A stretch of DNA of 64,000 bases, taken from the NCBI RefSeq assembly GCF_020382885.2, contig NC_058499.1, positions 13,997,872 through 14,061,871 of the forward strand, read 5' to 3'. The DNA comes from Scatophagus argus (lineage: Eukaryota; Chordata; Actinopteri; Scatophagidae). Shown piece by piece: positions 10,101 through 19,748 of this stretch. The notes below the pieces were generated by a model, which saw only the letters and a program-made list of their open reading frames with translations, was not told where the DNA came from and ran no database searches. Positions within the stretch are counted from its first letter, which is position 1. Every line of letters starts with the position of its first letter. The translations under genes and the position numbers were made by a program.

Positions 10101-12993
10101 TTTTCATATGTGCAAGCCATTTAAGATAAGATAATATGAACTTTATTGATCCCACAGCAGGAAAATTCACTTGTCATGGCAGAACAGAACAGAGTGCAGA
10201 AAGTGCGCAAAACAGTTTCAAAAATATAAAGAGTTATAAATTAACAGTTTTAAAATAAACACTGTAAAATATATCGCTTTTTCCCACCTATGATAGGCTT
10301 CACTTTGACCCCACTGCGCAGAGGAGCTAAGAAAGATATGTCGACGTCCTATCACATGGCCGGTACATATGTGACGTTATCACAACAACATAACACTTAC
10401 TGATTCATTGTTCTTTATATTTTGTCAACAGCATTAATCTCAACACTCTTTTTCCCAGATCCAGGCTTGACTCCCCTAAAAAGGTCTCATCTTCCTGAAG
10501 GTAAATATGTGATAGCACATATGAGTATTTGCTATAGATTACTTTAAATGTGTGTGAATGTCATGATTGAGAGCTTGTGGTGGGAGCTGTCTTCTGCAGT
10601 GTGTTCTTGGCAGCGGAGAAACCAAAGAGCAGAAGGAATGTTGAACTGCCGCCAGTGTTCTCACAGTGCAGGCTAGAGCTGGTTCAGAGCAACACAGCTG
10701 TATTAAGCTGTTTCACACTCTGTATAACACCGTGTGTTTATGTGTGTATGTGTGAGAAACTGCGAGAGATCTCATTATTTTTTTGTTATGCTAGTGACAT
10801 GTTAGTTGCAGGTGAGGCGTTTAGTCATTTCCACTTTATGATTTTATAGTTTTAATGTTTATATATTTTGGCCATATTTGCCATCCATCTCCTTGTACCT
10901 CTGAAGCCTGAAAGTTGCTTTAGTGTAACAACATAGACTCAGAGGCAGTGTTGTGGAGTGCAGTCTTTCTATGCTCTCAGGCTGAGATTTATTGTATCTT
11001 TATACCTCAGAGCCAAATTCATTTTCCAGTGCTTACTTTGTGTGAGTCTGCATTTTGAATATTTTTTTCCTTCCATCCACAGTGCAAATTTTCATTCTTT
11101 CTCTGTGCAGTTCAGCTGTTTTTTTTTTTCCACTTCTCTCTTCCTCCTGGTTTTTATACCTCGGCGCCAGCGATAGCCATAGCCGGCGGCATGATAGTTT
11201 TGGATGTGTCCATTCGTCTGTCCCATTCTTGTAAGAATTTATTGAAATTTGGCACAAACATCCAATTGGATCTGAGGATGAACTTGATTAGAATTTAGTG
11301 GTCACTGTGGTCTCACAAAACACATTTTGAGCCACAACCCAAGAATTCATATGCTAATTATGACAAAATGATGAAGTTATGACATTTTCTATCCAAAAAC
11401 GCTAAAGGTCACCTTCACACACTGGGGTGTGCACCTTGAAACTGCACTGATTGTATAGATCTTTTGTGTCGCAGAGTTGAAGATGTGTGAGAAACATCCA
11501 TATTGCAGTCCATTGCATTGCAGTCCACCAAAAACTTGTTGTTTTTGCTGATATCCGGTGTCAGTGCACCTTGTGACAGATACTATATACATTTTGAGTC
11601 TGGACAGACGTGGATGTAAACTGCAACTTAAATGGTGCACAAAGATAATATAACCTGTAATCCTAGTTTCTGTCATAATTTTGTCCCCTTTCCTCCATTC
11701 CCATGCCTGTTCTTCTGCATTTTTCTCATATTGGCCATAACTAGTCACCCTCTGCTCTATTAAGGAATGGGGCAAGAGAGAAATTGTCTCTGTGTATCTT
11801 AAGTCTGAGACCAGCTGATGTAATGTTGAGTAACAGAATGAGCTGTAAAACCCTGGCATCCTCACAGTCTTGTTCACAAACATACACAGACATAAACAAA
11901 CTATTTTATGTTCCAAATACAGAGAGAAGAGGAGGGAATAATGGTGGACATCGTGCTCTTGATGGCGAGTCGAAGACTAGCACAGATCACTTTTCCACTG
12001 TAAGGGCTTGAAGAATATATTCTCTTGTCTTTTTAATGCCATGATTGCATCTTACAGTGCACAGAAGTGGTAAAGAAAATAACTGAAGAATTAAAAGAGG
12101 AAATGTACAGTGAAAAGTGGGGATGGGATTTGAGAATCAGACTTTTCAAAACAGTCCTAATTAATAATGTAACTTTGATGAAAATAGATATGACACAACA
12201 TCAAATGTCAGGTCTGAGCAAGCTCATTTCCACAGCATACCAAAATGGGCTGAAACCATTTGTTGCCTGGATGGTGGGAAGTCAATTTAAAAATGCAGGA
12301 TATGTCTTGCAGAATGACTGGAAGTAATCCATGCAATGTGTTGTTAATAAAAGGATTGCAATTTGCAAAACCACCAGTACGGTCCATTAACATTAGTCAC
12401 ATAGACGTCTTCTGCGTCTTTTAAATCGGAAAAGCTAACTGAAAAGAAGATGTTTTGCAGGCACATTTTCCATGTCCAGGCGTTTTATTCTGTACAAGTG
12501 GAATGTGGCATTCATATAGCTGAACTACATATAAAAGGCACAGATTTTGTACTGAATGCTACCAAATGTGCATCCATGCACATGTGATTTGTCCCATACT
12601 CCACACTGTCTAATCTTTACTCAAAGCTTTGTGTCTTCTGCTTTTCTTCTTTTTATTAGAGAAGGAAGAGGAATGATTTCAGCCGTGAGGAGGTGCAGTA
12701 CCTTCTCAGCGGGGTGAAGACTTACGGTTTCTCCTGGAACTCCATCTTGTGGTCTTACCCCTTCAAACCTGGACGCACCAATGTCGGCCTGGCCAAGAAA
12801 TATCGACAGCTAATGGTAACAAGAGAAAGCGTCCTTTAAGATAAGTTGTTTGATATTGTCCATGCTAACTGTAAAACTGCATTTAGAATAATTCCCTGGG
12901 TTTTCTTTTTGTTTTGTTTTGTTTTTTTGCCTTCAGAAAAGTAATTCTGGTGCTGAGATCCTGGGTCAACCCCTTGAAAATGGCCCTCTGTAA
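4185..12993 (+). CDS. terb1: Telomere repeats-binding bouquet formation protein 1
   Basis: Meiosis-specific protein that, with TERB2, MAJIN and TRF1, attaches telomeres to the inner nuclear membrane. Proposed exons: 4185-4221, 4355-4465, 4681-4812, 5273-5404, 5609-5669, 5802-5920, 6081-6209, 6315-6467, 6550-6681, 6866-6991, 7364-7506, 7591-7877, 7994-8064, 8175-8252, 8772-9008, 9887-9967, 10459-10500, 11923-11999, 12058-12069, 12660-12815, 12937-12993. Phases agree throughout and give about 790 aa (human about 727). The first ~380 residues are helical ARM-type repeats (TDLSLLLDCLKFQMKCPDL onward). The middle is Cys/His-rich (RCAGC, CHHSC, VCLSPVC..H..H). GLTPLKR resembles the TRF1-binding motif, and exon 12660-12815 is the C-terminal Myb/SANT domain (SREEVQYLLSGVKTYGFSW, LAKKYRQLM). 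Least certain are the donor at 7877, the 12-bp exon 12058-12069, and a possible extra exon from 10612 to about 10810. Confidence 0.9.
7268..7303. repeat. 36-bp perfect AT-rich palindrome
   Basis: Inverted repeat centred on GTATAC within a terb1 intron; all 18 base pairs match. It is largely TA dinucleotides with one C:G pair, so it is probably a microsatellite-derived palindrome able to form a cruciform. Confidence 0.85.
10130..10260 (-). repeat. Retroposon 3'-tail-like fragment in terb1 intron
   Basis: The stretch beginning ACTTTATTGATCCC, followed by a short A/G-rich run, resembles the reversed 3' end of fish LINEs and the SINEs that share it (TTTATTNATCCC..GGGAAATT). The remainder to about 10260 is A-rich and not recognisable. 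Only the tail-like part can be supported. Confidence 0.45.
11155..11640 (+). mobile_element. Abundant perciform-type dispersed element in terb1 intron
   Basis: This roughly 480-bp non-coding block runs from ACCTCGGCGCCAGCGATAGC through AATTTGGCACAAACATCCAA and CACAAAACACATTTTGAGCC to CTGGACAGACGTGGATG. I recognise the pattern as a high-copy repeat in perch-like fish, where it carries phrases such as 'tgacctcacaaaacac'. It encodes no protein of its own and is probably a non-autonomous element. Its class and its exact ends cannot be set from one copy. Confidence 0.65.
12058..12350 (+). CDS. Possible alternative terminal exon of terb1 (Myb-less isoform)
   Basis: After the acceptor CATCTTACAG an open frame, in phase with terb1 exon 11923-11999, reads CTEVVKKITEELKEEMYSEK onward for 90 residues to a TAA at 12325-12327. 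An AATAAA lies about 20 bp further on. It contains three Trp and a heptad-like start but resembles no family I know. If used, terb1 would end before its Myb domain. If the donor after GAAGTG (12069) is used instead, only four residues are added and the frame runs into the Myb exon. This could also be a chance open frame in an intron. Confidence 0.4.
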
Positions 12994-13072
12994 ATAAGTT
13001 TTGACTTCTAAGGATTAAAAGACCTTCACTCTCTTCAGTTCAAAACACAAAGAGGCATTTATTTCATGTACG

Positions 13073-13160
13073 TATATTACATTACATTACATTGTATTTG
13101 GCAGACGCTTTTTAAACCCAAAGCGACTTACAGTCGAGGACATAAACAGTGCGAACCAAC
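13073..13160. repeat. Teleost SINE/LINE tail fragment (CAGACGCTTT type)
   Basis: A TACAT pentamer run is followed by TTTGGCAGACGCTTTTTAAA and AAAGCGACTTACAGT. This motif pair is widespread in fish genomes as part of retroposon ends. No tRNA-like head is visible next to it. Confidence 0.55.
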
Positions 13161-13923
13161 ATAATTGGTTCATAATAGCATAATTTTATGCTATTTATAT
13201 TAATTATATTTATATCTGCATATTGTCTTGAAAATGTTTTTGCAGTAGTTTTTAGTGCTTTTTTTAGTATATTGGATATAGTAATTTTTTTTTTATTAAT
13301 TGTTGCTAACTCTTTCTTGCTGTTACATATTAAACCAGTGTTTGAGAGTCATACATTTTTCTGTCAGCATCTTCTCTGTCAAGTACATTTTAGAGTTGGA
13401 TTCATGCAAACAGACTTTCATAAACATTTTAAAACTACAGAAACGGTTTACTACATGATCCTAGTGTGAAGTGTCACTTGAGACTAAATAAGAAACCATT
13501 GGTACCTTGTAAGGGTGAATTGTGCCAGATCTTGAGTGAAATATAACCTTAGAGTCAGGGCCATTCCAAAGTCATTGTTTTGTTGTAGCAGCACCTTCTG
13601 ATGAATCACCACCACTGTGTTGACATGTATGTTTTGCCAAATTTGATTGCAACACCAAAAGGTGTATGTGAGTTGTGGCAGCAAAACGTCCAAAGCAGAA
13701 ACACTTTGACAACCATTTACTCCAGTTCTGTATCATAACTGCTTTTTAGCCCAGGCCGAATTTGCTTTGTAGCAAAGTAATATAATATTCAAAGAAGCAA
13801 ATTATTTTTTTTCTATACAGTCAAGTGTCAGAATATCTAATCCATCTGAAATGAGCATCGCTAAGACTATTTGGATGTGATATGACCAAAGTAGTCCATT
13901 AAAAACAGTTATGGGCCATACAT

Positions 13924-13959
13924 ATATATATATATCTATATATATAGATATATATATAT
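13924..13959. repeat. 36-bp perfect TA palindrome and (TG)n
   Basis: A TA-dinucleotide tract interrupted by a symmetric C and G forms a perfect 36-bp palindrome, followed at once by a (TG)n run to about 13973. Typical of a decayed compound microsatellite. Confidence 0.85.
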
Positions 13960-14372
13960 GTGTGTGTGTGTGTATTTAGCTTTTTATTTCTAAGTAAAGA
14001 AGATACTTTTAAGTTAAACAAATACATACAAACAATAATACAAAAAAGCAATAGTTTCTGCACTTCTGCTTAAAAACATTCTGTGTGTGTTACTTCCTTG
14101 ATATATAATGTCATGTAAACGAATACCAAGTTCTGATTTCTTTATGTTTGTGCGTTTGAGTCTATAGCGAGGCAGGAAATCAAAAAGGAGAGTGGGGACT
14201 CATGTCCAGCGCTTTTGTTTATTGAGCTGAAAGCCTCTGGTATGACAGGAATCACAAATAGTGCAAATCATGCTGTTTATCTATTCTCAGTGTGCATCAA
14301 GAGGCAGCTTGGTGTGCTAACTGGATCCCCTACTAAGGACCAGCTTAACTGAGATCACTGTCTGAAGAGTGC

Positions 14373-14400
14373 CTCTCCCAGTCCACGAGGACTGGGAGAG
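14373..14400. other. Perfect 12-bp hairpin with ACGA loop
   Basis: CTCTCCCAGTCC is followed by ACGA and then its exact reverse complement GGACTGGGAGAG. The stem is GC-rich in an AT-rich setting, so it is stable. Function unknown; no transcript or flanking repeat identifies it. Confidence 0.7.
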
Positions 14401-15937
14401 TGTGTTACCAAACACTGGGAGTTAACTATCTGCCATGCCTTGAGGCATAGCCTGTTAAAGTTAGGTGTGGTTGGCCAAGACCAAATGTTTGGGAGTGGGA
14501 CTTATGGATTATGAATTATGGAACTGAGGATAAGATTTAAGGGGTGCTCCACAATGATCATCTGATATAGATTAACTGTTGTGTTTTCAAAGTTAAATGG
14601 AGCAGCTGGTACGTCTTGATGACGTTGCAGTAGTCCTCCCTTCATTAGGCAGTATTCCCGTCTTGGAAATGTCAAGTTATTTTTCTAAGTTTCATTTTTA
14701 AGCAGGCAGAAGTGGCCCCTCATACCAATCCACTGACTACTTTGTGAAGATGTTGGGATAGCAATGCAGTGAGGGTAGGGGGAGTGTGGTGGGAGAGGCA
14801 TGTGAGGAGCAGAGTTCTCATGCACTGAAATGCAGTCACACTGAAGACTTTTGACCCAGGCCCCCCGAAAACCTCCTTCCTCTGGAAAGAATGTGGCTTC
14901 ACCCCCCCTCCTCCCCCCTCCCTTCTCATCCTCTCTCCCACAAGACTGTGAGAAAGCGCTGTCTTTCTTACATGATCTGTGCAGCATTGCTTAGAATCTG
15001 GTTTCAATGTGTATGTTGTGTCTCATACATACATTTACCGTTGTGATGCTCAGGGGCAAGCCTTAAGTTACTGTTGCTTTGTGGCTCATGGCATATGTTC
15101 AGTGCAGATCAAATATAACGCCAACTCACCCTGATCTCAAAATCTCCCATAGTTTTTCTACTAGTTAAAAAAAGTACATGACCAGGGCCATAAACACATG
15201 TGGAATAACATTTTTATTTTCACAGGCAATCTATTACTTTGGTTTAAAAATAATATTATTGTATTGAAAATACAATAATAGGATAGTCACACTTGTTAGA
15301 GGAATACTGCGAGGTCCAAACATTACTATGTTAAGACATAAATGTTTCTTGGACACTTGTATCCTGCTATATAGTGGTATTCATACATGGTCTCCTGTCA
15401 TCTTTGGTCACATTGCTACTGTCCCATGCCTGTCATTTTGCATTAACTTATATCCACCTAAAAAAGATTTTACTTTTCCCTTTGTATTTTACTTTTCCCA
15501 ACACGATTTTTTTTTTCTACACATTTCTTCCCTTGTATGAGGCTGTTATTTTGCAGTTCCACCTTTTTCTCCAAGCATCCACAAAAAATATTTAAATTCT
15601 AATTTGAATCTTGTTGAATTTGCATAGAGAAGATCTCTGTTGTCGCACAAATACACTCAAGTACAGTCATATCCCTTCACCCACACACACAAAAAAAACC
15701 CATATACGTGTAACTACTTTTGTGAGAGTGTGTGACAAGACATTGGTTTGTCCCACAGTTCATTTGGTATTTCGGATCATTTTGAAAGAGAAGAAACCGT
15801 TTGCCTTGTTTAGGCCCCTTGAGGTGTAAAAGAAACATTGTGTCTGATTCTTTTCAGATGTCATGTAAAGAGTTAAGAAGGTTTCACAGAAAAAAAAAAT
15901 CTCCATTTATTTCTTTCATAAATCCTCTTCTGTGGAT

Positions 15938-16807
15938 TCACATCAGCTCAGTGGAAGCGCTCATGTCTGTGATGGGAGTGTCATCAGGGATCTTGACATC
16001 AGTGGGAATGAGGTCAGCGACAAGGTCATTTCCTTTCAGCTCTAGGTTCTGGAGGAGTCCACTAACACTCTCCTCACTGACATCACTCACAAGCTGCTCC
16101 AAATTCCCTGCAGCCTCCACCTCCGCCAGCTTCTCCAGAGATTCTGATCTTTCCTCAGAGTTTTCCGGCTCGGGCGCGGAAATCACAGAAACCTCAGCAT
16201 TGTCTTGGCACTCCTCAGTCACCGGGATGTCTGAGGGCTCGTCTGTATTGACTGAGGTGAGAATGGGAGCTGGGGAAGGAGGAGTGTCAGGTTGGGGAGT
16301 TGCATCAGGGACACCCAGGTCGATCAAAGCAGATGAAGAAATCACAGGCTCAGGGAGAGACTCTTGGGTAAGCATGTCTGTCTGCTCCTCTAGAGCCTCA
16401 GTCGGGGCCGGCACTGACTCGGAGATGGGCTCAGGGGCTGCCTCAACCACTGCCTCTTGTTTTGAGCTAGGATCTGGTTCAGGAACAGGCTCTGGAGCTG
16501 GTTCTGCAGCAGGTGCTGCTTCAGTGACCGAGTCCACAGGTTGAGCTGAGGTTTCATCTGCCAAAGGCTCGGGTTCAACATCATTTACATCTTTAAACTC
16601 TGATGCACGTTCTTCAGGGGGTGAAGACTCCTCTAATGTGACAGGCTCACCGGCAGTCACACTGAGATCCTCTGTCTCAATGGCCTCCTGAGTCTGTGTT
16701 GTCCCAGGATCTTCTGCTGGCTCCTCTGCAGTCTTCTCTTCAGTGCCAGCAGCGTTTTCAGCGCTGTTGGCTGGGGCGTCTCGCCTCCTGCTGAACTTGT
16801 TTCCCAT
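15938..16807 (-). CDS. Acidic, disordered, probably N-myristoylated protein (unrecognised)
   Basis: A single coding exon of 289 aa with ATG at 16807 and TGA at 15938. It opens MGNKFSRRRDAPA: Gly2 and Ser6 followed by basic residues fit the N-myristoylation consensus plus a basic patch, the layout used by BASP1 and MARCKS for membrane binding. The rest is rich in Glu, Ala, Pro, Ser and Thr (for example PAPEPVPEPDP), lacks Cys apart from one, and should be disordered. A possible amphipathic segment, NLEQLVSDVSEESVSGLLQ, and a short conserved-looking end LIPTDVKIPDD close the protein. An acceptor just upstream of the ATG (ACTTTAG at about 16823-16829) implies a non-coding 5' exon near 17740-17830. 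I cannot name the family; membrane or cytoskeletal association is inferred from the N-terminus only. Confidence 0.8.
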   Translation of the reverse strand: MGNKFSRRRDAPANSAENAAGTEEKTAEEPAEDPGTTQTQEAIETEDLSVTAGEPVTLEESSPPEERASEFKDVNDVEPEPLADETSAQPVDSVTEAAPAAEPAPEPVPEPDPSSKQEAVVEAAPEPISESVPAPTEALEEQTDMLTQESLPEPVISSSALIDLGVPDATPQPDTPPSPAPILTSVNTDEPSDIPVTEECQDNAEVSVISAPEPENSEERSESLEKLAEVEAAGNLEQLVSDVSEESVSGLLQNLELKGNDLVADLIPTDVKIPDDTPITDMSASTELM

Positions 16808-17737
16808 AATGATCCTTCACTAAAGTTCAAAATGAGAACAAAATCATTTTAATTGACTGAATGCCCAGATTGTGCTCTTTAAGCAGTTTCAAAAAAATTC
16901 TGACTTTTCTTCCAGTGTAAGATTCTTGTGCATGAAAAAGCATGCTGTATGGAAGCTGTTGCTATTCTTTGGAATTCAGAAATATGCATAAATATTGATT
17001 AAGGTTAAGGAAACAACAAAAAGTAAACAGAGAAACTTTATAAAACTTGCCATGATTCACTGAACTGGTTGAGTAGAAATACTGCAGGTTGTGTATTATG
17101 GTACATTGTGTTCTCTTGTAGCCTGCCCTTCCCGGCCCGCACGTACAGCATACGCTTTATAATGTCAGAGAGCGTCTACAGTATTTTTTTTTTTTCAGAG
17201 TGCCAGAATATGATAAAAAGTATTTGATCGACTGATTGATTGATTCTTTCTAGCCCGCTTTGCACCTCACGTCACCTCTCAGGTCTTAACTCAAATTGTC
17301 AATAACTTCTAGACAAGTTTATACGCGCACTGAAATAGTTAATCCCTTCATATCATAACAGCTACCACGAACGAAAATTACAGTTTCTGATTTCCCTTTG
17401 TTTGCATTTTCCAATTTCCAATCCAAATCTGTAAAACAACCACACCTTGTTCCAGCTGTGCTGTCTGTCAGAACACTGGAACCGCACACTCCATCCACTT
17501 CAGTTATCATTTAACATAATCACACGAAAAACATCCACATTTTAATTATTAGCGAACTAAATCATATCTGATTGCCATCAATTTCTGGTTAAAGCAAAAG
17601 GAACAAAGAAACTCTTGCATACGAGCCCGCCTCCCTCTAATGCAGAACAATCTTTAAAAAAAATATATCCAAAACGTACGTTAATAAAAAACAGCGTGCA
17701 GTTAAAGACGTAGAGCCGTAACCAACCTTTTTGACCG

Positions 17738-17940
17738 CTTTATTCGTGGCAGTAAAAGTGGCTGAAAGTCGCAGATGATCTCGCTCTCCCAAAGTCCGCA
17801 CGTCAAACTGTGAGTCGAGTCGCGCACCCGCGGAGCAGAGCCCTGCAGGCGTGCGCGTCCACGGTCCCTATGCGCGTGCCGGGCCCTTTACTCTTCCTGA
17901 GCTAAAACGACTTCGTCGCTTCATGTCGCAGTTCACAAAC
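17738..17940. promoter_or_regulatory. CpG-rich bidirectional promoter (acidic orphan gene / tmem140)
   Basis: A GC- and CpG-rich block (GTCGCGCACCCGCGG, GTGCGCGTCC, TATGCGCGTGCC) lies between a probable minus-strand 5' exon with its donor near 17738 and a plus-strand 5' exon ending at the strong donor AAC|GTAAGT at 17940. The surrounding DNA is AT-rich, so the CpG density stands out. Confidence 0.55.
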
Positions 17941-18263
17941 GTAAGTAAAACGCTAATGCCACGGGATCAGTGCTAATCTGTGTCATGTTTCAAAATGGTC
18001 CCAGGCCTCCCAGAGCTTTTACAAACTTGACAACAACAAGTTCTTGACAATAATCACATTCAAAGTCTATTCTTTTTAAGATCACCCAGGATGGAGTGAT
18101 TTCGTGCAGAAAATTTGAATTTGTATTTAATTTTGTCCATCAAATAAGCTTTTCTGTATGCACTAATAATTTTTATGATAGGTTTAGTTTTCCAAGTGAT
18201 CGAGTGTTTGTCTTGATTTCTGTCAAAGGAACAGCCCGGTGTCATGAGACTGTGGTTTCTGTT

Positions 18264-18854
18264 ATGGCTGCCATCTCTGGGAGGACACCCACGGCTCGCT
18301 GTGTCTGCATTTCAGCGTTTCTCCTGCTCATCTTCATTCAGATGTTAACCTCCCTGGTGCTTTTTGCGGGTGTGTTCATCCTCTCTAACGAAGCCCTCAT
18401 CGGCCTCGGTGGCTTTTGTGTAAGACTTGAGCACAGCGACCTGTCCTGTGGCAGGTGGTTCGGGAGGGATACTAACAGTGGAGCTGAATCTGAGATAAAA
18501 ATGAACATCCTCACAGCCGTGGCGACCCTGGGCCTGTACGGTCCAGTGGTGCTCGTGGCCTTTGCCCTTCTGACCATGCTGTTAGCAGCTTACGCCAAAG
18601 ACAGAGCAGCAGTCGGCTTGAGCACGGCCTGCCAGGCCGCATCGAGCCTGCTCATCCCGACTGGCCTGATTGCTTTTCTGCTCATCAACTGGTCATATGT
18701 GAGCTGGGGACACATGACCGTGTGGTTCTACGTCTGTATGGGTGTGCACGTTCAGCTGCTTATCTCGACTGCACTGACCCACAGGTTATGGAAGATACTG
18801 ACAGCTGACTGGGAAGAGGTGGGTCCAAATGAAAGGGCATCCTCACCTTGTTAA
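18264..18854 (+). CDS. tmem140: Transmembrane protein 140 (four-helix membrane protein)
   Basis: Intronless coding region of 196 aa. Four hydrophobic segments are visible, at about residues 11-36 (CVCISAFLLLIFIQMLTSLV), 77-105, 114-138 and 143-165. Between the first two lies an extracellular-type loop with two Cys (GGFCVRLEHSDLSCGRWF). The layout, and phrases such as LGLYGPVVLVAFALL, parallel mammalian TMEM140, a small poorly characterised protein. Adjacency to cyren, as on human 7q33, supports the call. An acceptor (CTGTCAAAG, about 18221-18229) suggests that the 5' UTR exon ending at 17940 is spliced to this exon. AATAAA signals occur at 18960 and 19222. A claudin/PMP22-like relative is the alternative. 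Confidence 0.75.
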   Translation: MAAISGRTPTARCVCISAFLLLIFIQMLTSLVLFAGVFILSNEALIGLGGFCVRLEHSDLSCGRWFGRDTNSGAESEIKMNILTAVATLGLYGPVVLVAFALLTMLLAAYAKDRAAVGLSTACQAASSLLIPTGLIAFLLINWSYVSWGHMTVWFYVCMGVHVQLLISTALTHRLWKILTADWEEVGPNERASSPC

Positions 18855-18939
18855 ACAGAAGGGAAAAGTGAATCGTGCAGCCGAGATAAAGTTGTTGATG
18901 AAGGATTAATCAAAATTACAGTTTTTACTTTTTTATTTT

Positions 18940-18976
18940 CCTGAATTTCCCTCAGGATCAATAAATTATCATCTAT
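18940..18976 (+). repeat. LINE/SINE-tail-like sequence supplying a poly(A) signal to tmem140
   Basis: GAATTTCCCTCAGGATCAAT followed by AAATTATCATCTAT matches the 3'-tail pattern of fish LINEs (GGAATTTCCC..GGGATNAATAAAGTATCTATC). Its AATAAA at 18960-18965 lies about 106 bp after the tmem140 stop and could act as the poly(A) signal. Confidence 0.5.
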
Positions 18977-19748
18977 GCATCAGCCTACGTACACCAACAT
19001 GTTGTTTGTGATGTTTTCACTAAAAACGGGTCAAATCTTTGCTTTGGAGCTTATGCTGATTAAAAAAAATGTTTTGAGTGTTATGACAGTTTTAATCATT
19101 AACTGTAAAACTTTTTTTTGTTGTTAAATCAAGTGGAACAAACTGTATTACTTTTGTGTGCTGTGACAGTGTTTTTGAATTCAAGACAAACTAGTCTGTG
19201 AAAGTGACAACCGAGTGTGTAAATAAATATCTCACAGTATGGTCTGTTTTCTCTCACATGCACTGCTGGTGAACACCAGCTAAACAGAATTAAATAGTGT
19301 TGAAAGACAGAAGACTAATAGAGTGCTGACAGTTTTGGCACTACTTTTTCTGGTTCAGTACATACAAATAACTGCTGTTTTATTAGCCTATTTATTAAAG
19401 TAGAAAAACAACAATTTAGAGTATGCTTTCTTTCTGTTCAGAATTAATGTTAGGCTTTCAATCAAAGCACTGGCACTTAGATAATCTTTTTGTTTGGTCC
19501 CATACACCCGGTACACAGCCACAGCGTAGAGCTCGGACACAGTGTCAGTTTTTCCATCCACTCCGTCTTCGGAGTTGTGCCAAATTTTACATGCCAGTGA
19601 CATCAATTAAAGGATCGGTCCTTCCATTTCTAGTTTTATGGAGTAAGTAAGGAGTAAGTAACAAGCCATAAAAGCAAATAAGAGAATACTTTCCACTTAA
19701 CGCAAACATCCTCCAAGGCTCAGTGCACACTTTTTAAAACAGTTTTAA

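Larger units (their letters stand above)
12994..15937. other. Intergenic region between terb1 and the acidic orphan gene
   Basis: No gene is recognised. It holds the terb1 3' UTR, a retroposon-tail fragment (13073-13160), a 36-bp palindromic TA tract (13924-13959), a perfect hairpin (14373-14400) and a C-rich, purine/pyrimidine-biased stretch near 14860-14940. The 3' UTR of the minus-strand gene probably fills part of 15300-15937. Confidence 0.6.

Noticed and set aside
10612-10810. Extra terb1 exon (AEKPKSRRNVELPP onward)
   Set aside because: The acceptor and phase fit, but after about 30 residues the frame becomes Cys/Val/Tyr-rich and repetitive like non-coding DNA. It is mentioned in the gene entry but left out of the model.
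11389-11916. 175-codon minus-strand ORF
   Set aside because: It overlaps the non-coding perciform element and a terb1 intron; its composition is random-looking and no splice context supports it.
15801-16544. 247-codon plus-strand ORF rich in Ser and Thr
   Set aside because: It is the antisense shadow of the acidic minus-strand gene, whose Glu/Ala/Pro codons read as Ser/Leu/Trp-type codons without stops on the other strand. The minus-strand frame has the sensible start, composition and splice acceptor.
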